From contig JAZLDV010000067.1 of NCBI GenBank assembly GCA_045614925.1, positions 1-40,244 of the forward strand: a stretch of DNA of 40,244 bases, given 5' to 3'. The notes under the pieces were generated by a model. The model was not told the origin of the DNA, ran no database searches, and was given only the letters and a program-made list of their open reading frames with translations. Made by a program: the position numbers and the translations under genes. Of the stretch, positions 23,399 to 30,998 are shown one piece after another. Origin of the DNA: JAZLDV01 sp045614925 (GTDB taxonomy: Bacteria; Bacillota_I; Bacilli_A; Erysipelotrichales; Coprobacillaceae). Each line of letters begins with the position of its first letter. Positions within the stretch are counted from its first letter, which is position 1.

Positions 23399-23439
23399 AG
23401 AATACACAAGTTACTTAGATGACTTGTGTATTCTTGTTT
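23399..23439 (+). terminator. Hairpin, possible terminator, before the cysS promoter
   Basis: AGAATACACAAGT (23399-23411) pairs perfectly with ACTTGTGTATTCT (23422-23434) over a 10-base loop. The following TGTTT is a weak T tract. With the terminator at 23246 upstream, this hairpin has no obvious gene to end other than the small ORF at 23329. Confidence 0.55.
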
Positions 23440-23480
23440 AACAAAAAGAGGTGTTAAGTTGTTTTGTGTATGCCAATAAC

Positions 23481-23509
23481 TTGATTATTGAAAAGAGATT
23501 TGTTATATT
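23481..23509 (+). promoter_or_regulatory. Promoter of the cysS leader and operon
   Basis: TTGATT (23481-23486), a 17-base spacer containing the extended TGT, and TATATT (23504-23509). The predicted start near 23516 precedes the T-box stem I. Confidence 0.7.
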
Positions 23510-23533
23510 ATAGATGAATTATAGGTAAATTAT

Positions 23534-23718
23534 AGATAAGAATGATAAAACTATGAAATGTATAGAGAGGATCTGATGGTGGAAATGGTCTGGTGGATGG
23601 TTTTTGATGCACTTATCTGAGTCTTTTGAAAAGAAAGAACGTTGGCTTGCGTTAAAAGTTGATTTTGAGCATATGGTAAAGTGGAGGCACATGAGTGTTC
23701 TTTATCATTTGCTTTTTT
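23534..23718 (+). ncRNA. T-box riboswitch, cysteine-specific, controlling cysS
   Basis: AGATAAG (23534-23540) pairs with CTTATCT (23612-23618) as the base of stem I. Between them lie AGAGAGG and a GGTGGAAA distal-loop-like segment. The triplet TGC at 23608-23610, followed by A, sits just before the 3' strand, where a specifier codon belongs, and TGC is a Cys codon. TGGA at 23682-23685 would pair with UCCA of tRNA-Cys (discriminator U73). A hairpin GCATATGGTAAAG (23669-23681) with CTTTATCATTTGC (23700-23712) and T6 is the terminator. The T-box is degenerate (TGGAGGC rather than TGGNACC). Low charged tRNA-Cys should allow read-through into cysS. Confidence 0.72.
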
Positions 23719-23740
23719 ATTTTTAAAGGAGGATGAAAAT

Positions 23741-25078
23741 ATGAAGTTATTTAATTCGTTAACGAATAAAAAAGAAGAATTTGTTCCAATTAGAGAAGGC
23801 GAAGTGAGTATGTATGTATGTGGACCTACAGTTTACAATCATGCTCATATTGGAAATGCCAGACCAATAGTTGTTTTTGATATTTTAAGAAGAACATTTG
23901 AATATTTTGGATATAAAGTAACGTTTGTATCTAATTTTACAGATGTAGATGATAAAATCATTAAAGCAGCAAAACAAGAAGGTATTAGTGAAAAAGAATT
24001 AGCTGATAAATATATTGATGCTTATAATGATGTAAGAAAAGGATTAAACGTTTTAATGCCAACTCATACACCAAGAGTAACTGAGACTATGGGACCTATT
24101 ATTGAGTTTATTAAAAAATTAGAAGAAGATGGATATGCATATGAAGCAGGTGGGGATGTTTATTTTAGAGTTCCTAAAATTGCAGAGTATGGAATGTTAT
24201 CAGGTATTAAAATTGAAGATCTTATTGCTGGAGCAAGTGAACGTGTAGATGAAACAGATAAAAAAGAAAGTTCTACAGATTTTGCTTTATGGAAAAAAAC
24301 TGATGAAGGTATTCAGTTTGATACACCTTGGTCAATGGGTAGACCAGGATGGCATACTGAATGTGTTGTTATGATTAATGAATTATTTGATAATGGTTTA
24401 ATTGATATTCATGGTGGAGGGCAGGATTTAAAATTCCCTCATCATGAAAATGAGATTGCACAATCTATGGCTTATCATAATCATCCAATCGCAAATTATT
24501 GGATGCATAATCAGATGATTAATATTAATAATCAGAAAATGTCTAAATCTTTAGGGAATGTAAAATGGGCTAAAGATTTAATTGTAGAATATGGTGTAGA
24601 TGTTTTTAAATGGCTTATGTTGTCATCTCATTATAGAAATCCATTAAATCTTACAGATGATTTAGAAACAAATGTAAGAAAAGAAGTTTCTAAAGTAACA
24701 ACAATCTTAAAACAAGTTTCTTTATATTTACAGGTAAACCATGTAAGTGGTGATGCTTATAAAAAAGAAGTTGTAGATGAAATGTTTAATGCATTAAGTG
24801 ATGATTTAAATACATCATTAGCTTTAACTTCTATTTTAAATCAAGTAAAAGTATTAAATCAGGTAATGAGAGTTAAAGAAAAAGATAATGAAGTGATTTT
24901 AAGTGAATATAATACTTTAAGAGCGTTAGTTGAAGGTATGGGATTTGTATTTGAAACGAAAGTGTTAAGTGAAGAAGATATTGAAGTCTATAATCAATGG
25001 AATGCTTATAAAGCTGAAAAGAATTTTGAAAAAGCAGATGAGTTAAGAACTATCTTAATTGAAAAAGGTATTATTTAA
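23741..25078 (+). CDS. cysS: Cysteinyl-tRNA synthetase
   Basis: This 445-residue class I synthetase charges tRNA-Cys. The zinc ligand Cys27 and the HIGH-type motif are in MYVCGPTVYNHAHIGNARP. WHTECV and HGGGQDLKFPHHENE supply the other zinc ligands, and KMSKSLGN is the KMSKS loop. The C-terminal DALR helix region is present at normal length. An in-frame GTG at 23681 is inside the leader. The ATG at 23741 has AAAGGAGG eight bases upstream and is chosen. It is followed after one base by mrnC. Confidence 0.96.
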   Translation: MKLFNSLTNKKEEFVPIREGEVSMYVCGPTVYNHAHIGNARPIVVFDILRRTFEYFGYKVTFVSNFTDVDDKIIKAAKQEGISEKELADKYIDAYNDVRKGLNVLMPTHTPRVTETMGPIIEFIKKLEEDGYAYEAGGDVYFRVPKIAEYGMLSGIKIEDLIAGASERVDETDKKESSTDFALWKKTDEGIQFDTPWSMGRPGWHTECVVMINELFDNGLIDIHGGGQDLKFPHHENEIAQSMAYHNHPIANYWMHNQMININNQKMSKSLGNVKWAKDLIVEYGVDVFKWLMLSSHYRNPLNLTDDLETNVRKEVSKVTTILKQVSLYLQVNHVSGDAYKKEVVDEMFNALSDDLNTSLALTSILNQVKVLNQVMRVKEKDNEVILSEYNTLRALVEGMGFVFETKVLSEEDIEVYNQWNAYKAEKNFEKADELRTILIEKGII

Positions 25079-25079
25079 T

Positions 25080-25472
25080 ATGAGACCAGAATTAATTAAT
25101 GCTTTGGCTTTGGCTTATTTGGGTGATGGTGTCTTTGAAGTTTATGTAAGAGAATATCTGATTGTAGAAAAAGGAATTACAAAGCCAGATTTACTTCAAA
25201 AAGAAGCAATTGCCTTTGTAAGTGCAAAAGCTCAGGCTGCATTTATGAAAGAAGCGATGAGCCAAGGTTGGGTAGATGAAGAAGAAATTGCGATTTATAA
25301 AAGAGGTCGTAATGCAAAATGTACAAGAGTTATGAAGAATACAAGTGTTATTACACATAATCAGTCTTCTGGTTTTGAGGCGTTAATTGGTCATTTGTAT
25401 TTGCTTAAAAAAGAAGAAAGAATTAATGAGTTGTTTGAGATATATAAAGTATTTGTAGAACAAAATTCATAA
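25080..25472 (+). CDS. mrnC: Mini-ribonuclease 3
   Basis: The 130-residue protein is a lone RNase III catalytic domain without the RNA-binding domain. ALAYLGDGVFEVYVREYL carries the signature acidic residue and GFEALIGHLYLL the second acidic site. MrnC trims the ends of 23S rRNA in Firmicutes. The start is one base after cysS, with coupled translation, and the cysS-mrnC-rlmB order is the conserved one. Confidence 0.94.
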   Translation: MRPELINALALAYLGDGVFEVYVREYLIVEKGITKPDLLQKEAIAFVSAKAQAAFMKEAMSQGWVDEEEIAIYKRGRNAKCTRVMKNTSVITHNQSSGFEALIGHLYLLKKEERINELFEIYKVFVEQNS

Positions 25473-25513
25473 GACATTTGTTAGACGAATTTGAGACGCG
25501 AAGGGAGAAATTT

Positions 25514-26245
25514 ATGAGACAATATATTTATGGAAAAAATACTGTTATTGAATCTTTAAAGGGAAGTAAACCTGTATATGAGATTTATATGCTTAAAAAT
25601 ATGAAAGATGAAAAAATTATTTCTTTAGCAAAAGCGAAAAATGCAAGAGTTAATTTTGTTGCTCATAAAGGTGTCTTAAATGATATGGTAGGAAATGTTG
25701 TTCATCAGGGAGTTGTGGCTCAGGTAGAAGGATATGGTTATTCTTCTATTAAAGAAATTTTAAAAGCAATCCCTAATGGAAAACAGCCTTTACTTCTTAT
25801 GTTAGATGGATTGGAAGATCCACATAACTTAGGAGCGATTTTAAGAACTTGTGATGCGATTGGTGTAGATGGTGTTATTATTGGTAAAAACAGAAGTGTT
25901 GGATTAACACCTACAGTTGCGAAAGTATCTACTGGAGCAATTGATCATGTAAAAGTGGCACAGGTAACAAATTTATCTAGAACTTTAGAAGATCTTAAAA
26001 AAGAAGGATTCTGGGTTGTAGGATGTGATCTTCATAATTCTCAGGATTATAGAAGTGTAGACTACAATATGCCAACAGTGATTGTAATTGGATCTGAAGG
26101 GTTTGGAATCTCAAGATTAGTTAAAGAACATTGCGATATCAATGTTATCTTACCAATGGTTGGACATGTAACATCTTTAAATGCATCAGTAGCAACAGCA
26201 TTGATTTTATATCAGGTTTATAATTCACGTTTCCCATTAAAGTAG
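25514..26245 (+). CDS. rlmB: 23S rRNA (guanosine-2'-O-)methyltransferase, TrmH family
   Basis: The 243-residue SPOUT methyltransferase has an N-terminal substrate-binding part beginning YIYGKNTVIESL and the knotted C-terminal domain. Its motifs are LDGLEDPHNLGAILRTCDAIGVDG (motif 1), VIVIGSEGFGIS (motif 2) and ILPMVGHVTSLNASVATALILY (motif 3). It likely methylates G2251 or an equivalent 23S nucleotide. In-frame ATG 25478 has no Shine-Dalgarno, while AAGGGAG precedes the ATG at 25514. Confidence 0.92.
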   Translation: MRQYIYGKNTVIESLKGSKPVYEIYMLKNMKDEKIISLAKAKNARVNFVAHKGVLNDMVGNVVHQGVVAQVEGYGYSSIKEILKAIPNGKQPLLLMLDGLEDPHNLGAILRTCDAIGVDGVIIGKNRSVGLTPTVAKVSTGAIDHVKVAQVTNLSRTLEDLKKEGFWVVGCDLHNSQDYRSVDYNMPTVIVIGSEGFGISRLVKEHCDINVILPMVGHVTSLNASVATALILYQVYNSRFPLK

Positions 26246-26258
26246 AAGGGAGGCAATT

Positions 26259-26855
26259 TTGGAAAATTGCAATGATGATGAATTATTATATTTAGTTCGC
26301 TCAGGAAATCAGGATGCGATAGATTGTTTCTATCGCAGGTATTATAAAGAGGTTTCTAGATGGATTAAAGGGTATTTAAAAGCAGGACATCTGAGTTATG
26401 ACTATGAAGATTGTCTGCAGGAAGCAATGATGAATTTTGACAGCATATTGGATAGTTATAGAGATGATAAAAATGCATCGATAAAAACGTTTATGAAAAA
26501 TGCAATATGCAGAAGAATGATTAATTATATGAGACAAGGAAAAGATAAAAAAATTATTAATGACTTTACAATTGTCTCATTAGATGATTATTCAGGAGAT
26601 GAGGATTCATATAAAAATGAAGAACTTATTGAAGATAAATTAAATAGATATAAACCATATGAAAGAATGGTCATTAAAGAAGAATGTGAGAAGTATAATG
26701 CATTGGCGAAAGAGTCCGCATCCAAGACGGAAATTGAAGTGATGTCTCTTGTTTATCAGGGATATACAGTGAAAGAAATTTCGGAAATGAAAAATATTTC
26801 AATAAAAAGTGTATATAATGCAATTTATCGTTATCAAAGAAAAATGAACCATTGA
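26259..26855 (+). CDS. sigH: RNA polymerase sigma factor, SigH-like (sigma-70 family)
   Basis: The 198-residue protein has a sigma region 2 (about 8-90: DELLYLVRSGNQDAIDCFYRRY, then YDYEDCLQEAMMNFDSIL) and a region 4 HTH (about 150-195: TEIEVMSLVYQGYTVKEISEMKNISIKSVYN). Its place between rlmB and rpmG-secE-nusG is that of sigH in Bacillus and Clostridium, where it starts sporulation transcription. Sequence similarity to Bacillus SigH is moderate, so orthology rests partly on position. Translation starts at TTG 26259, six bases after GGGAGG; no in-frame ATG fits. No yacP homologue separates it from rlmB. Confidence 0.8.
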   Translation: MENCNDDELLYLVRSGNQDAIDCFYRRYYKEVSRWIKGYLKAGHLSYDYEDCLQEAMMNFDSILDSYRDDKNASIKTFMKNAICRRMINYMRQGKDKKIINDFTIVSLDDYSGDEDSYKNEELIEDKLNRYKPYERMVIKEECEKYNALAKESASKTEIEVMSLVYQGYTVKEISEMKNISIKSVYNAIYRYQRKMNH

Positions 26856-26880
26856 CTCAGTAAAATAAATATGCTAAATT
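26852..26880 (+). promoter_or_regulatory. Promoter of rpmG-secE-nusG
   Basis: TTGACT (26852-26857), a 17-base spacer ending in the extended TGC, and TAAATT (26875-26880). It overlaps the sigH stop codon. Confidence 0.72.
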
Positions 26881-26908
26881 TATATACTGAAGTAAAGGAG
26901 TGATAGGC

Positions 26909-27058
26909 ATGAAACAAAAGGTTATTCTAGTGTGTACCGAATGTTTGTCACGCAATTATTCTATTACAAAAAATAAGCGTACTAACGTTGAAAGATTGGA
27001 ATTAAAAAAGTATTGTAAAAAATGTGACAAACACACATTACATAAGGAAACTAAATAG
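26909..27058 (+). CDS. rpmG: 50S ribosomal protein L33
   Basis: The 49-residue ribosomal protein has the zinc-binding form of L33, with cysteine pairs CTEC (Cys9, Cys12) and CKKC (Cys36, Cys39), and the NYSITKNKR segment. AAAGGAG lies before the ATG. It precedes secE, as rpmGB does in Bacillus. It was too short for automatic ORF listing but the reading is unambiguous. Confidence 0.95.
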   Translation: MKQKVILVCTECLSRNYSITKNKRTNVERLELKKYCKKCDKHTLHKETK

Positions 27059-27068
27059 GAGGTTAATT

Positions 27069-27257
27069 ATGAAGATCAAAGAATGGTTATCATTAAAAGG
27101 TGTTCGTTCTGAAGTTAAGAATATTCACTGGTTAAGTAAAAAAGAGTTAGCTTATAACTCAGCAGTAGTATTAGTGTTCTGTGTATTATTCGGAATCTTT
27201 TTCTCTGCAAGCGATGCTATTATTGCATTAATCTTAAAATTATTGGGGATGAATTAA
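27069..27257 (+). CDS. secE: Preprotein translocase subunit SecE
   Basis: The 62-residue protein has the amphipathic SecE helix (RSEVKNIHWLSKKELAYNSAVV) followed by one membrane segment (about 35-58). SecE clamps SecY in the translocon. AGGAGG directly upstream fixes the ATG at 27069; an in-frame upstream ATG lies within rpmG. It is followed one base later by nusG. Confidence 0.95.
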   Translation: MKIKEWLSLKGVRSEVKNIHWLSKKELAYNSAVVLVFCVLFGIFFSASDAIIALILKLLGMN

Positions 27258-27258
27258 T

Positions 27259-27816
27259 ATGTCTGGAATGAATGATGAAGGAAGACGCTGGTATGTCGTT
27301 AATACATATTCAGGTCATGAAAACAAAGTAAAAGAAAACTTAGAAAAACGTGTTGAATCAATGGGGTTACAAGATTGTTTATTTAATATTGTTATTCCTG
27401 AACATGTTGAAACAGAAATTAAAGACGGTAAAAAAATAAATAAAACAAAAAACATGTTCCCAGGATATGTTTTAGTTGAAATGGTTATGACTGATGAAGC
27501 TTGGTATGTTGTAAGAAACACATCAGGTGTAACAGGATTCATCGGATCTTCAGGTGGTGGAGCTAAACCTTTCCCATTACCTAAACATGAAGTAGAACCA
27601 TTATTAAGAAATATGGGTATTAGCACAAGCAAGGTTGAAGTTGATTTCGCTGTAGGTGATGATGTAAGAGTTATTGCAGGACCATTTGCAGGAAAAGAAG
27701 GTAAATTAGAATCAATCGATTTAGATAAAGAAATCTGTGTTGTTTTAGTTGATTTCTTAGGAACAACTACACCTATGGAAGTAGAACTTATCCAAGTTCA
27801 AAAAGTAGAATTATAA
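27259..27816 (+). CDS. nusG: Transcription termination/antitermination factor NusG
   Basis: The 185-residue protein has the NGN domain (RRWYVVNTYSGHENKVKENL, then MFPGYVLVEMVMTDEAWYVVRNTSGVTGFIGS) and the C-terminal KOW domain (VGDDVRVIAGPFAGKEGKLE). NusG binds RNA polymerase and modulates pausing and elongation. It ends the rpmG-secE-nusG unit at a strong hairpin. Confidence 0.96.
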   Translation: MSGMNDEGRRWYVVNTYSGHENKVKENLEKRVESMGLQDCLFNIVIPEHVETEIKDGKKINKTKNMFPGYVLVEMVMTDEAWYVVRNTSGVTGFIGSSGGGAKPFPLPKHEVEPLLRNMGISTSKVEVDFAVGDDVRVIAGPFAGKEGKLESIDLDKEICVVLVDFLGTTTPMEVELIQVQKVEL

Positions 27817-27817
27817 T

Positions 27818-27859
27818 ACACCCTATGGGTTAAGCAAGGCTTAATCCAGGGGTGTTTTT
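27818..27859 (+). terminator. Terminator after nusG
   Basis: A long imperfect hairpin (left arm 27818-27835, right arm 27839-27855; ACACCC and GGTTAAGC with GCTTAATCC and GGGTGT) is followed by five T. Confidence 0.85.
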
Positions 27860-27907
27860 ATATTATGAAAAAATTAAAAAAATATTGAAAAAAAGTCATA
27901 AAAACAC

Positions 27908-27935
27908 TTGCAAAGATATATTTTATGTGTATAAT
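27908..27935 (+). promoter_or_regulatory. Promoter of rplK-rplA
   Basis: TTGCAA (27908-27913) and TATAAT (27930-27935) have a 16-base spacer. The transcript would begin near 27942. Confidence 0.75.
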
Positions 27936-27962
27936 ATGTATTCGACGCAAAGTGTTACTAAG

Positions 27963-27992
27963 TGTGGAAGGATTGACATCCAGATGACCACA
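27963..27992 (+). promoter_or_regulatory. Probable L1-binding autoregulatory hairpin in the rplK leader
   Basis: TGTGG (27963-27967) pairs with CCACA (27988-27992), and inside it GGAT (27970-27973) pairs with ATCC (27978-27981). The 5' side leaves AA and the 3' side AGATGA unpaired. Two short helices around an asymmetric loop, ending in GATGACCAC, are the form of the L1 binding site in 23S rRNA and in rplKA leaders. L1 probably represses its own operon here; this is inferred from the shape. Confidence 0.65.
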
Positions 27993-28024
27993 ACACGGAC
28001 AAATTTAAATAGGAGGTGTGTCGC

Positions 28025-28444
28025 GTGAGTAAGAAAGTCACAAGAATTATGAAAATTCAATTCCCTGCTGGTGGGGCTAAACCAGGTCCAGCTTTAGCTG
28101 GTGCAGGTATTCAAATGCCTAAATTCTGTACTGCATTCAACGATCAAACAAGAGAACGTATGGGTGAAACAGTACCTGTAGTTTTAACAGTTTATGAAGA
28201 TAAAAGCTTCGAATTCGTATTAAAAACTGCTCCAACTGCAGAAATGATTAAAAAAGCATGTGGTATTAAAAAAGCTGCTTCTGATTCAAAACAAACAGTT
28301 GCAACTTTATCAGCTGACAAATTAAGAGAAATCGCTGAATACAAAATGCCAGACTTAAATGCTAATGATTTAGAAGCTGCAATGAAAATTGTTGCTGGTA
28401 CTGCTCGTAACATGGGTGTAAAAGTTGAAGGCTTAGATGCCTAA
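28025..28444 (+). CDS. rplK: 50S ribosomal protein L11
   Basis: The 139-residue protein has the L11 N-domain (SKKVTRIMKIQFPAGGAKPGPALAGAGI) and the rRNA-binding C-domain (SADKLREIAEYKMPDLNANDLEAAMKIVAGTARNMGV). It forms the GTPase-associated centre with 23S rRNA. The start is GTG 28025, eight bases after AGGAGG; an in-frame GTG at 28016 overlaps the Shine-Dalgarno. It is co-transcribed with rplA. Confidence 0.97.
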   Translation: MSKKVTRIMKIQFPAGGAKPGPALAGAGIQMPKFCTAFNDQTRERMGETVPVVLTVYEDKSFEFVLKTAPTAEMIKKACGIKKAASDSKQTVATLSADKLREIAEYKMPDLNANDLEAAMKIVAGTARNMGVKVEGLDA

Positions 28445-28467
28445 TTTAATGAAGAGGAGAAAGAAAA

Positions 28468-29148
28468 ATGGCTAAAAGAAGTAAAAGATATATGGAAGCC
28501 GCTGCTCTTATTGAAAAAGGTAAAGCTTATCCAATCGAAGAAGCAGTAGCTTTAGTTAAAAAAACAAGCAATGTTAAATTTGATGCTGGTGTTGACGTTT
28601 GTTTCAAATTAGGATTAGACGTTAGACATGCTGATCAACAATTACGTGGGGCAATCGTTTTACCACACGGAACTGGAAAAAGTAAAAAAGTATTAGTAGT
28701 AACTCAAGGTGCTAAAGCTGAAGAAGCTAAAGCAGCTGGTGCTGATGTAGTTGGAGGAACTGAAATCTTAGAAGAAATCAAAAAAGGTTGGTTAGATTTC
28801 GAAGTAATGATCGCAACTCCAGATATGATGGCTGAATTAGGAAAATTAGGACGTATCTTAGGACCTAAAGGATTAATGCCAAACCCAAAAACAGGAACTG
28901 TAACTATGGATGTAGCTAAAGCAGTTGCTGAAACAAAAGCTGGTAAAGTAACTTACCGTACAGATAAAGAAGGTAACGTTCATATGCCAATCGGTAGAGT
29001 ATCTTTCGAAGATGCTAAATTAGTAGAAAACTTTGTTGCAGTTAGAGATTTATTAGTAAAAATCAAACCATCTGTAGCTAAAGGAACTTACATGAAAAAC
29101 GTAGTAATCACTACAAGCATGGGACCAAGCGTAAAAGTTCAAGCTTAA
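28468..29148 (+). CDS. rplA: 50S ribosomal protein L1
   Basis: The 226-residue protein is of normal length, with the L1 stalk-binding pattern: AVALVKKTSNVKFDAGVDV, VLPHGTGKSKKV, GRILGPKGLMPNPKTGTVT and the C-terminal GTYMKNVVITTSMGPSVKV. It binds 23S rRNA at the E-site stalk and is the likely repressor acting on the leader hairpin before rplK. GAGGAGA lies before the ATG. Confidence 0.97.
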   Translation: MAKRSKRYMEAAALIEKGKAYPIEEAVALVKKTSNVKFDAGVDVCFKLGLDVRHADQQLRGAIVLPHGTGKSKKVLVVTQGAKAEEAKAAGADVVGGTEILEEIKKGWLDFEVMIATPDMMAELGKLGRILGPKGLMPNPKTGTVTMDVAKAVAETKAGKVTYRTDKEGNVHMPIGRVSFEDAKLVENFVAVRDLLVKIKPSVAKGTYMKNVVITTSMGPSVKVQA

Positions 29149-29156
29149 TCCCTATT

Positions 29157-29271
29157 AAAAATCGTCGCAATCAATATACCGTAGACAGCAACGGGGAAGG
29201 ACCTTAATAATGTTGCCGAGGTGATATTGTCAACTAACATTGACAACTCCCTCGTTACGTGGGAGTTTTTT
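29157..29271 (+). ncRNA. Ribosomal protein L10 leader with attenuator
   Basis: The leader contains the L10(L12) binding region seen in Firmicutes (GTAGACAGCAACGGGGAAGG with the CCTTAATAATGTTGCCGAGG partner, 29181-29221). TTGTCAA (29227-29233) then pairs with TTGACAA (29240-29246). Last comes the terminator AACTCCC (29245-29251) with GGGAGTT (29261-29267) and a T run. The middle hairpin overlaps the terminator stem by two bases, so the structures compete. L10-L7/L12 binding should favour termination and so limit rplJL expression. Confidence 0.88.
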
Positions 29272-29317
29272 AACGGATATATTGTTGCATATATAAAAAT
29301 ATATAGGAGGTGTAACA

Positions 29318-29836
29318 ATGTCAAAAGAAATTATTGAAGCAAAACAACAGGTTGTTAACGAAATCGCTGAAAGCTTAAAAAGTTCACAATCTGCAATCGT
29401 TGTTGAATACCGTGGATTAACTGTAGCTGAAATGACTGAATTACGTAGAGCTTTAAGAGCAGAAAACGTTGGATTCAAAGTTTACAAAAACACTTTAGTT
29501 CAAAGAGCTGCAGAACAAGAAGGTATGGCAGAGTTAAACCCACATTTAGTTGGGCCTAACGCAATTGCTTTTGGACATGAAGATGCGGTTGCTCCTGCTA
29601 GAGCTTTAGCAGAGTTCGCAAAAACACATAGCGCTTTAGTTATTAAAGCTGGTTATGTTGAAGGTAAATTCTTACCAAAAGAAGAAGTGGAAGAAGTAGC
29701 TAAATTACCTAACCGTGAAGGTATGTATTCTATGTTACTTTGTTGCATGAAAGAACCTGTTGCAAAAGTTGCAAGAGTTATTCAAGCACTTGCTGACAAA
29801 CAAGGTGAAGGTGAAGCAGCTCCTGCTGCTGAATAA
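29318..29836 (+). CDS. rplJ: 50S ribosomal protein L10
   Basis: The 172-residue protein has the rRNA-binding N-domain (AKQQVVNEIAESLKSSQSAIVVEYRGLTVAEMTELRRALR, NVGFKVYKNTL) and a C-terminal helix that carries L7/L12 dimers. It is the base of the ribosomal stalk. AGGAGG lies before the ATG, and a structured leader precedes it. Confidence 0.97.
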   Translation: MSKEIIEAKQQVVNEIAESLKSSQSAIVVEYRGLTVAEMTELRRALRAENVGFKVYKNTLVQRAAEQEGMAELNPHLVGPNAIAFGHEDAVAPARALAEFAKTHSALVIKAGYVEGKFLPKEEVEEVAKLPNREGMYSMLLCCMKEPVAKVARVIQALADKQGEGEAAPAAE

Positions 29837-29867
29837 TTAACAATTAATTTATTGGAGGATAATTAAA

Positions 29868-30239
29868 ATGGCAAAATTAACACATGAAGAAATCTTAGCT
29901 TTCTTAGAAGAAGCTACAATTTTAGAATTAAATGAATTAGTAAAAGCAATCGAAGAAAAATTTGATGTAACTGCTGCTGCTCCTGTAGCTGTAGTTGCTG
30001 GTGGTGCTGAAGCTGCTGATGCTGCTCCTGCTAACGTAACTGTAACATTAACTGACTGTGGTGGAACTAAAGTTAAAGTTATCAAAGCAGTAAGAGAAAT
30101 CACTGGTTTAGGATTAGTTGAAGCTAAAGGATTAGTTGACAAATTACCAGCTGAAATCAAAAAAGACATTCCTGCTGAAGAAGGAGCTAAAATTAAAGCT
30201 GCTTTAGAAGAAGCTGGAGCTACTGTTGAAGTTAAATAA
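29868..30239 (+). CDS. rplL: 50S ribosomal protein L7/L12
   Basis: The 123-residue acidic protein has the L12 N-terminal dimer domain (EEILAFLEEATILELNELVKAIEEKF), an Ala-rich hinge (about 42-56), and the C-domain with VKVIKAVREITGLGLVEAKGLVDKLP, which recruits elongation factors. Length is normal. It lies 31 bases after rplJ and is followed by a strong terminator. Confidence 0.97.
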   Translation: MAKLTHEEILAFLEEATILELNELVKAIEEKFDVTAAAPVAVVAGGAEAADAAPANVTVTLTDCGGTKVKVIKAVREITGLGLVEAKGLVDKLPAEIKKDIPAEEGAKIKAALEEAGATVEVK

Positions 30240-30262
30240 TTAACTGATTAAGTACAAAAAAT

Positions 30263-30288
30263 AAAAGCCCTTTTTAAGGGCTTTTTTT
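30263..30288 (+). terminator. Terminator after rplL
   Basis: AAAAGCCCTT (30263-30272) pairs perfectly with AAGGGCTTTT (30276-30285) over TTT; the T run reaches 30288. The methyltransferase gene starts 13 bases later, so its expression may depend on read-through. Confidence 0.9.
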
Positions 30289-30301
30289 CATAGGAGAATA
30301 T

Positions 30302-30910
30302 ATGGCACATTATTTTACAAATAATACTGATTTAAAATCAGAGAAAAGAACTATTGTTTTTCGTTTTAGAGATCATCATATTACATTTGTTGGTGATAAT
30401 GGTGTGTTTTCTAAAGAAAAGATTGATTATGGATCAAGAGTACTGTTAGATGCAGTAGAAATTAAAGAAAATCATAAGTCATTGCTAGATGTTGGGTGTG
30501 GATATGGGACTTTAGGAGTATCTCTTAAGACTGTTTATCCATGGTTACATGTAGAAATGGTTGATGTAAATGAAAGAGCTATAAATTTAACGCAAGAATC
30601 TATTGAAATTAATAAATTAAACGATATAATTGCTTATGAAAGCTATATCTATGACAATGTTAAAAATAGTTTTGATGTGATTGTATCGAATCCGCCTATT
30701 AGAGCAGGGAAAAAAGTTGTTTTTGAGATCCTAGAAAAAGCAAAGGATCATTTAAATGATAATGGTGAACTATTTGTTGTTATTCAAAAGAAACAAGGTG
30801 CACCTTCTGCAAAGAAAAAAATGGAGGAAACTTTTGGGAATTGTGAAGTTATTTCACGTGACAAAGGATACTTCATATTGAAATCTATAAAGACAGACAC
30901 TGATTTTTAA
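30302..30910 (+). CDS. Class I SAM-dependent methyltransferase (YbxB, RsmC-like)
   Basis: The 202-residue protein has motif I LLDVGCGYGTLG, the MVDVNERAINL motif II and the catalytic VSNPPIRAGKKV (NPPI/F motif of RNA or amine N-methyltransferases), all typical of the RsmC/YbxB group that methylates guanines in 16S rRNA. Bacillus ybxB is in the same place between rplL and rpoB. The target is inferred from family. AGGAG lies before the ATG, just after the rplL terminator. Confidence 0.87.
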   Translation: MAHYFTNNTDLKSEKRTIVFRFRDHHITFVGDNGVFSKEKIDYGSRVLLDAVEIKENHKSLLDVGCGYGTLGVSLKTVYPWLHVEMVDVNERAINLTQESIEINKLNDIIAYESYIYDNVKNSFDVIVSNPPIRAGKKVVFEILEKAKDHLNDNGELFVVIQKKQGAPSAKKKMEETFGNCEVISRDKGYFILKSIKTDTDF

Positions 30911-30946
30911 AATTGTAATTTTCGAATGAAATTTATTTGTTAGGTA

Positions 30947-30983
30947 TTGACTAAAACTAGTCTCTATGCTAGTATACTATAAT
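30947..30983 (+). promoter_or_regulatory. Promoter of rpoB-rpoC
   Basis: TTGACT (30947-30952), a 17-base spacer ending in TGC, and TAGTAT (30970-30975). A TATAAT at 30978-30983 offers another -10. An inverted repeat ACTAG/CTAGT (30956-30960, 30969-30973) lies in the spacer. Confidence 0.7.
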
Positions 30984-30998
30984 GCCTACTCATATTTT

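Noticed and set aside
23641..23657. TTGGC in the AACG/CGTT hairpin as the T-box bulge
   Set aside because: TGGC would need a G discriminator, but tRNA-Cys has U73; TGGA at 23682 fits and is next to the terminator.
27860..27907. Possible CRISPR, tRNA or other RNA gene in the A/T-rich gaps
   Set aside because: No repeat arrays, cloverleaf or CCA end were found in any gap of the window; the gaps are accounted for by terminators, promoters and leaders.
30956..30973. Inverted repeat ACTAG/CTAGT in the rpoB promoter as an operator
   Set aside because: Only 5 bp per arm and mostly explained by the -10 element; listed with the promoter only.
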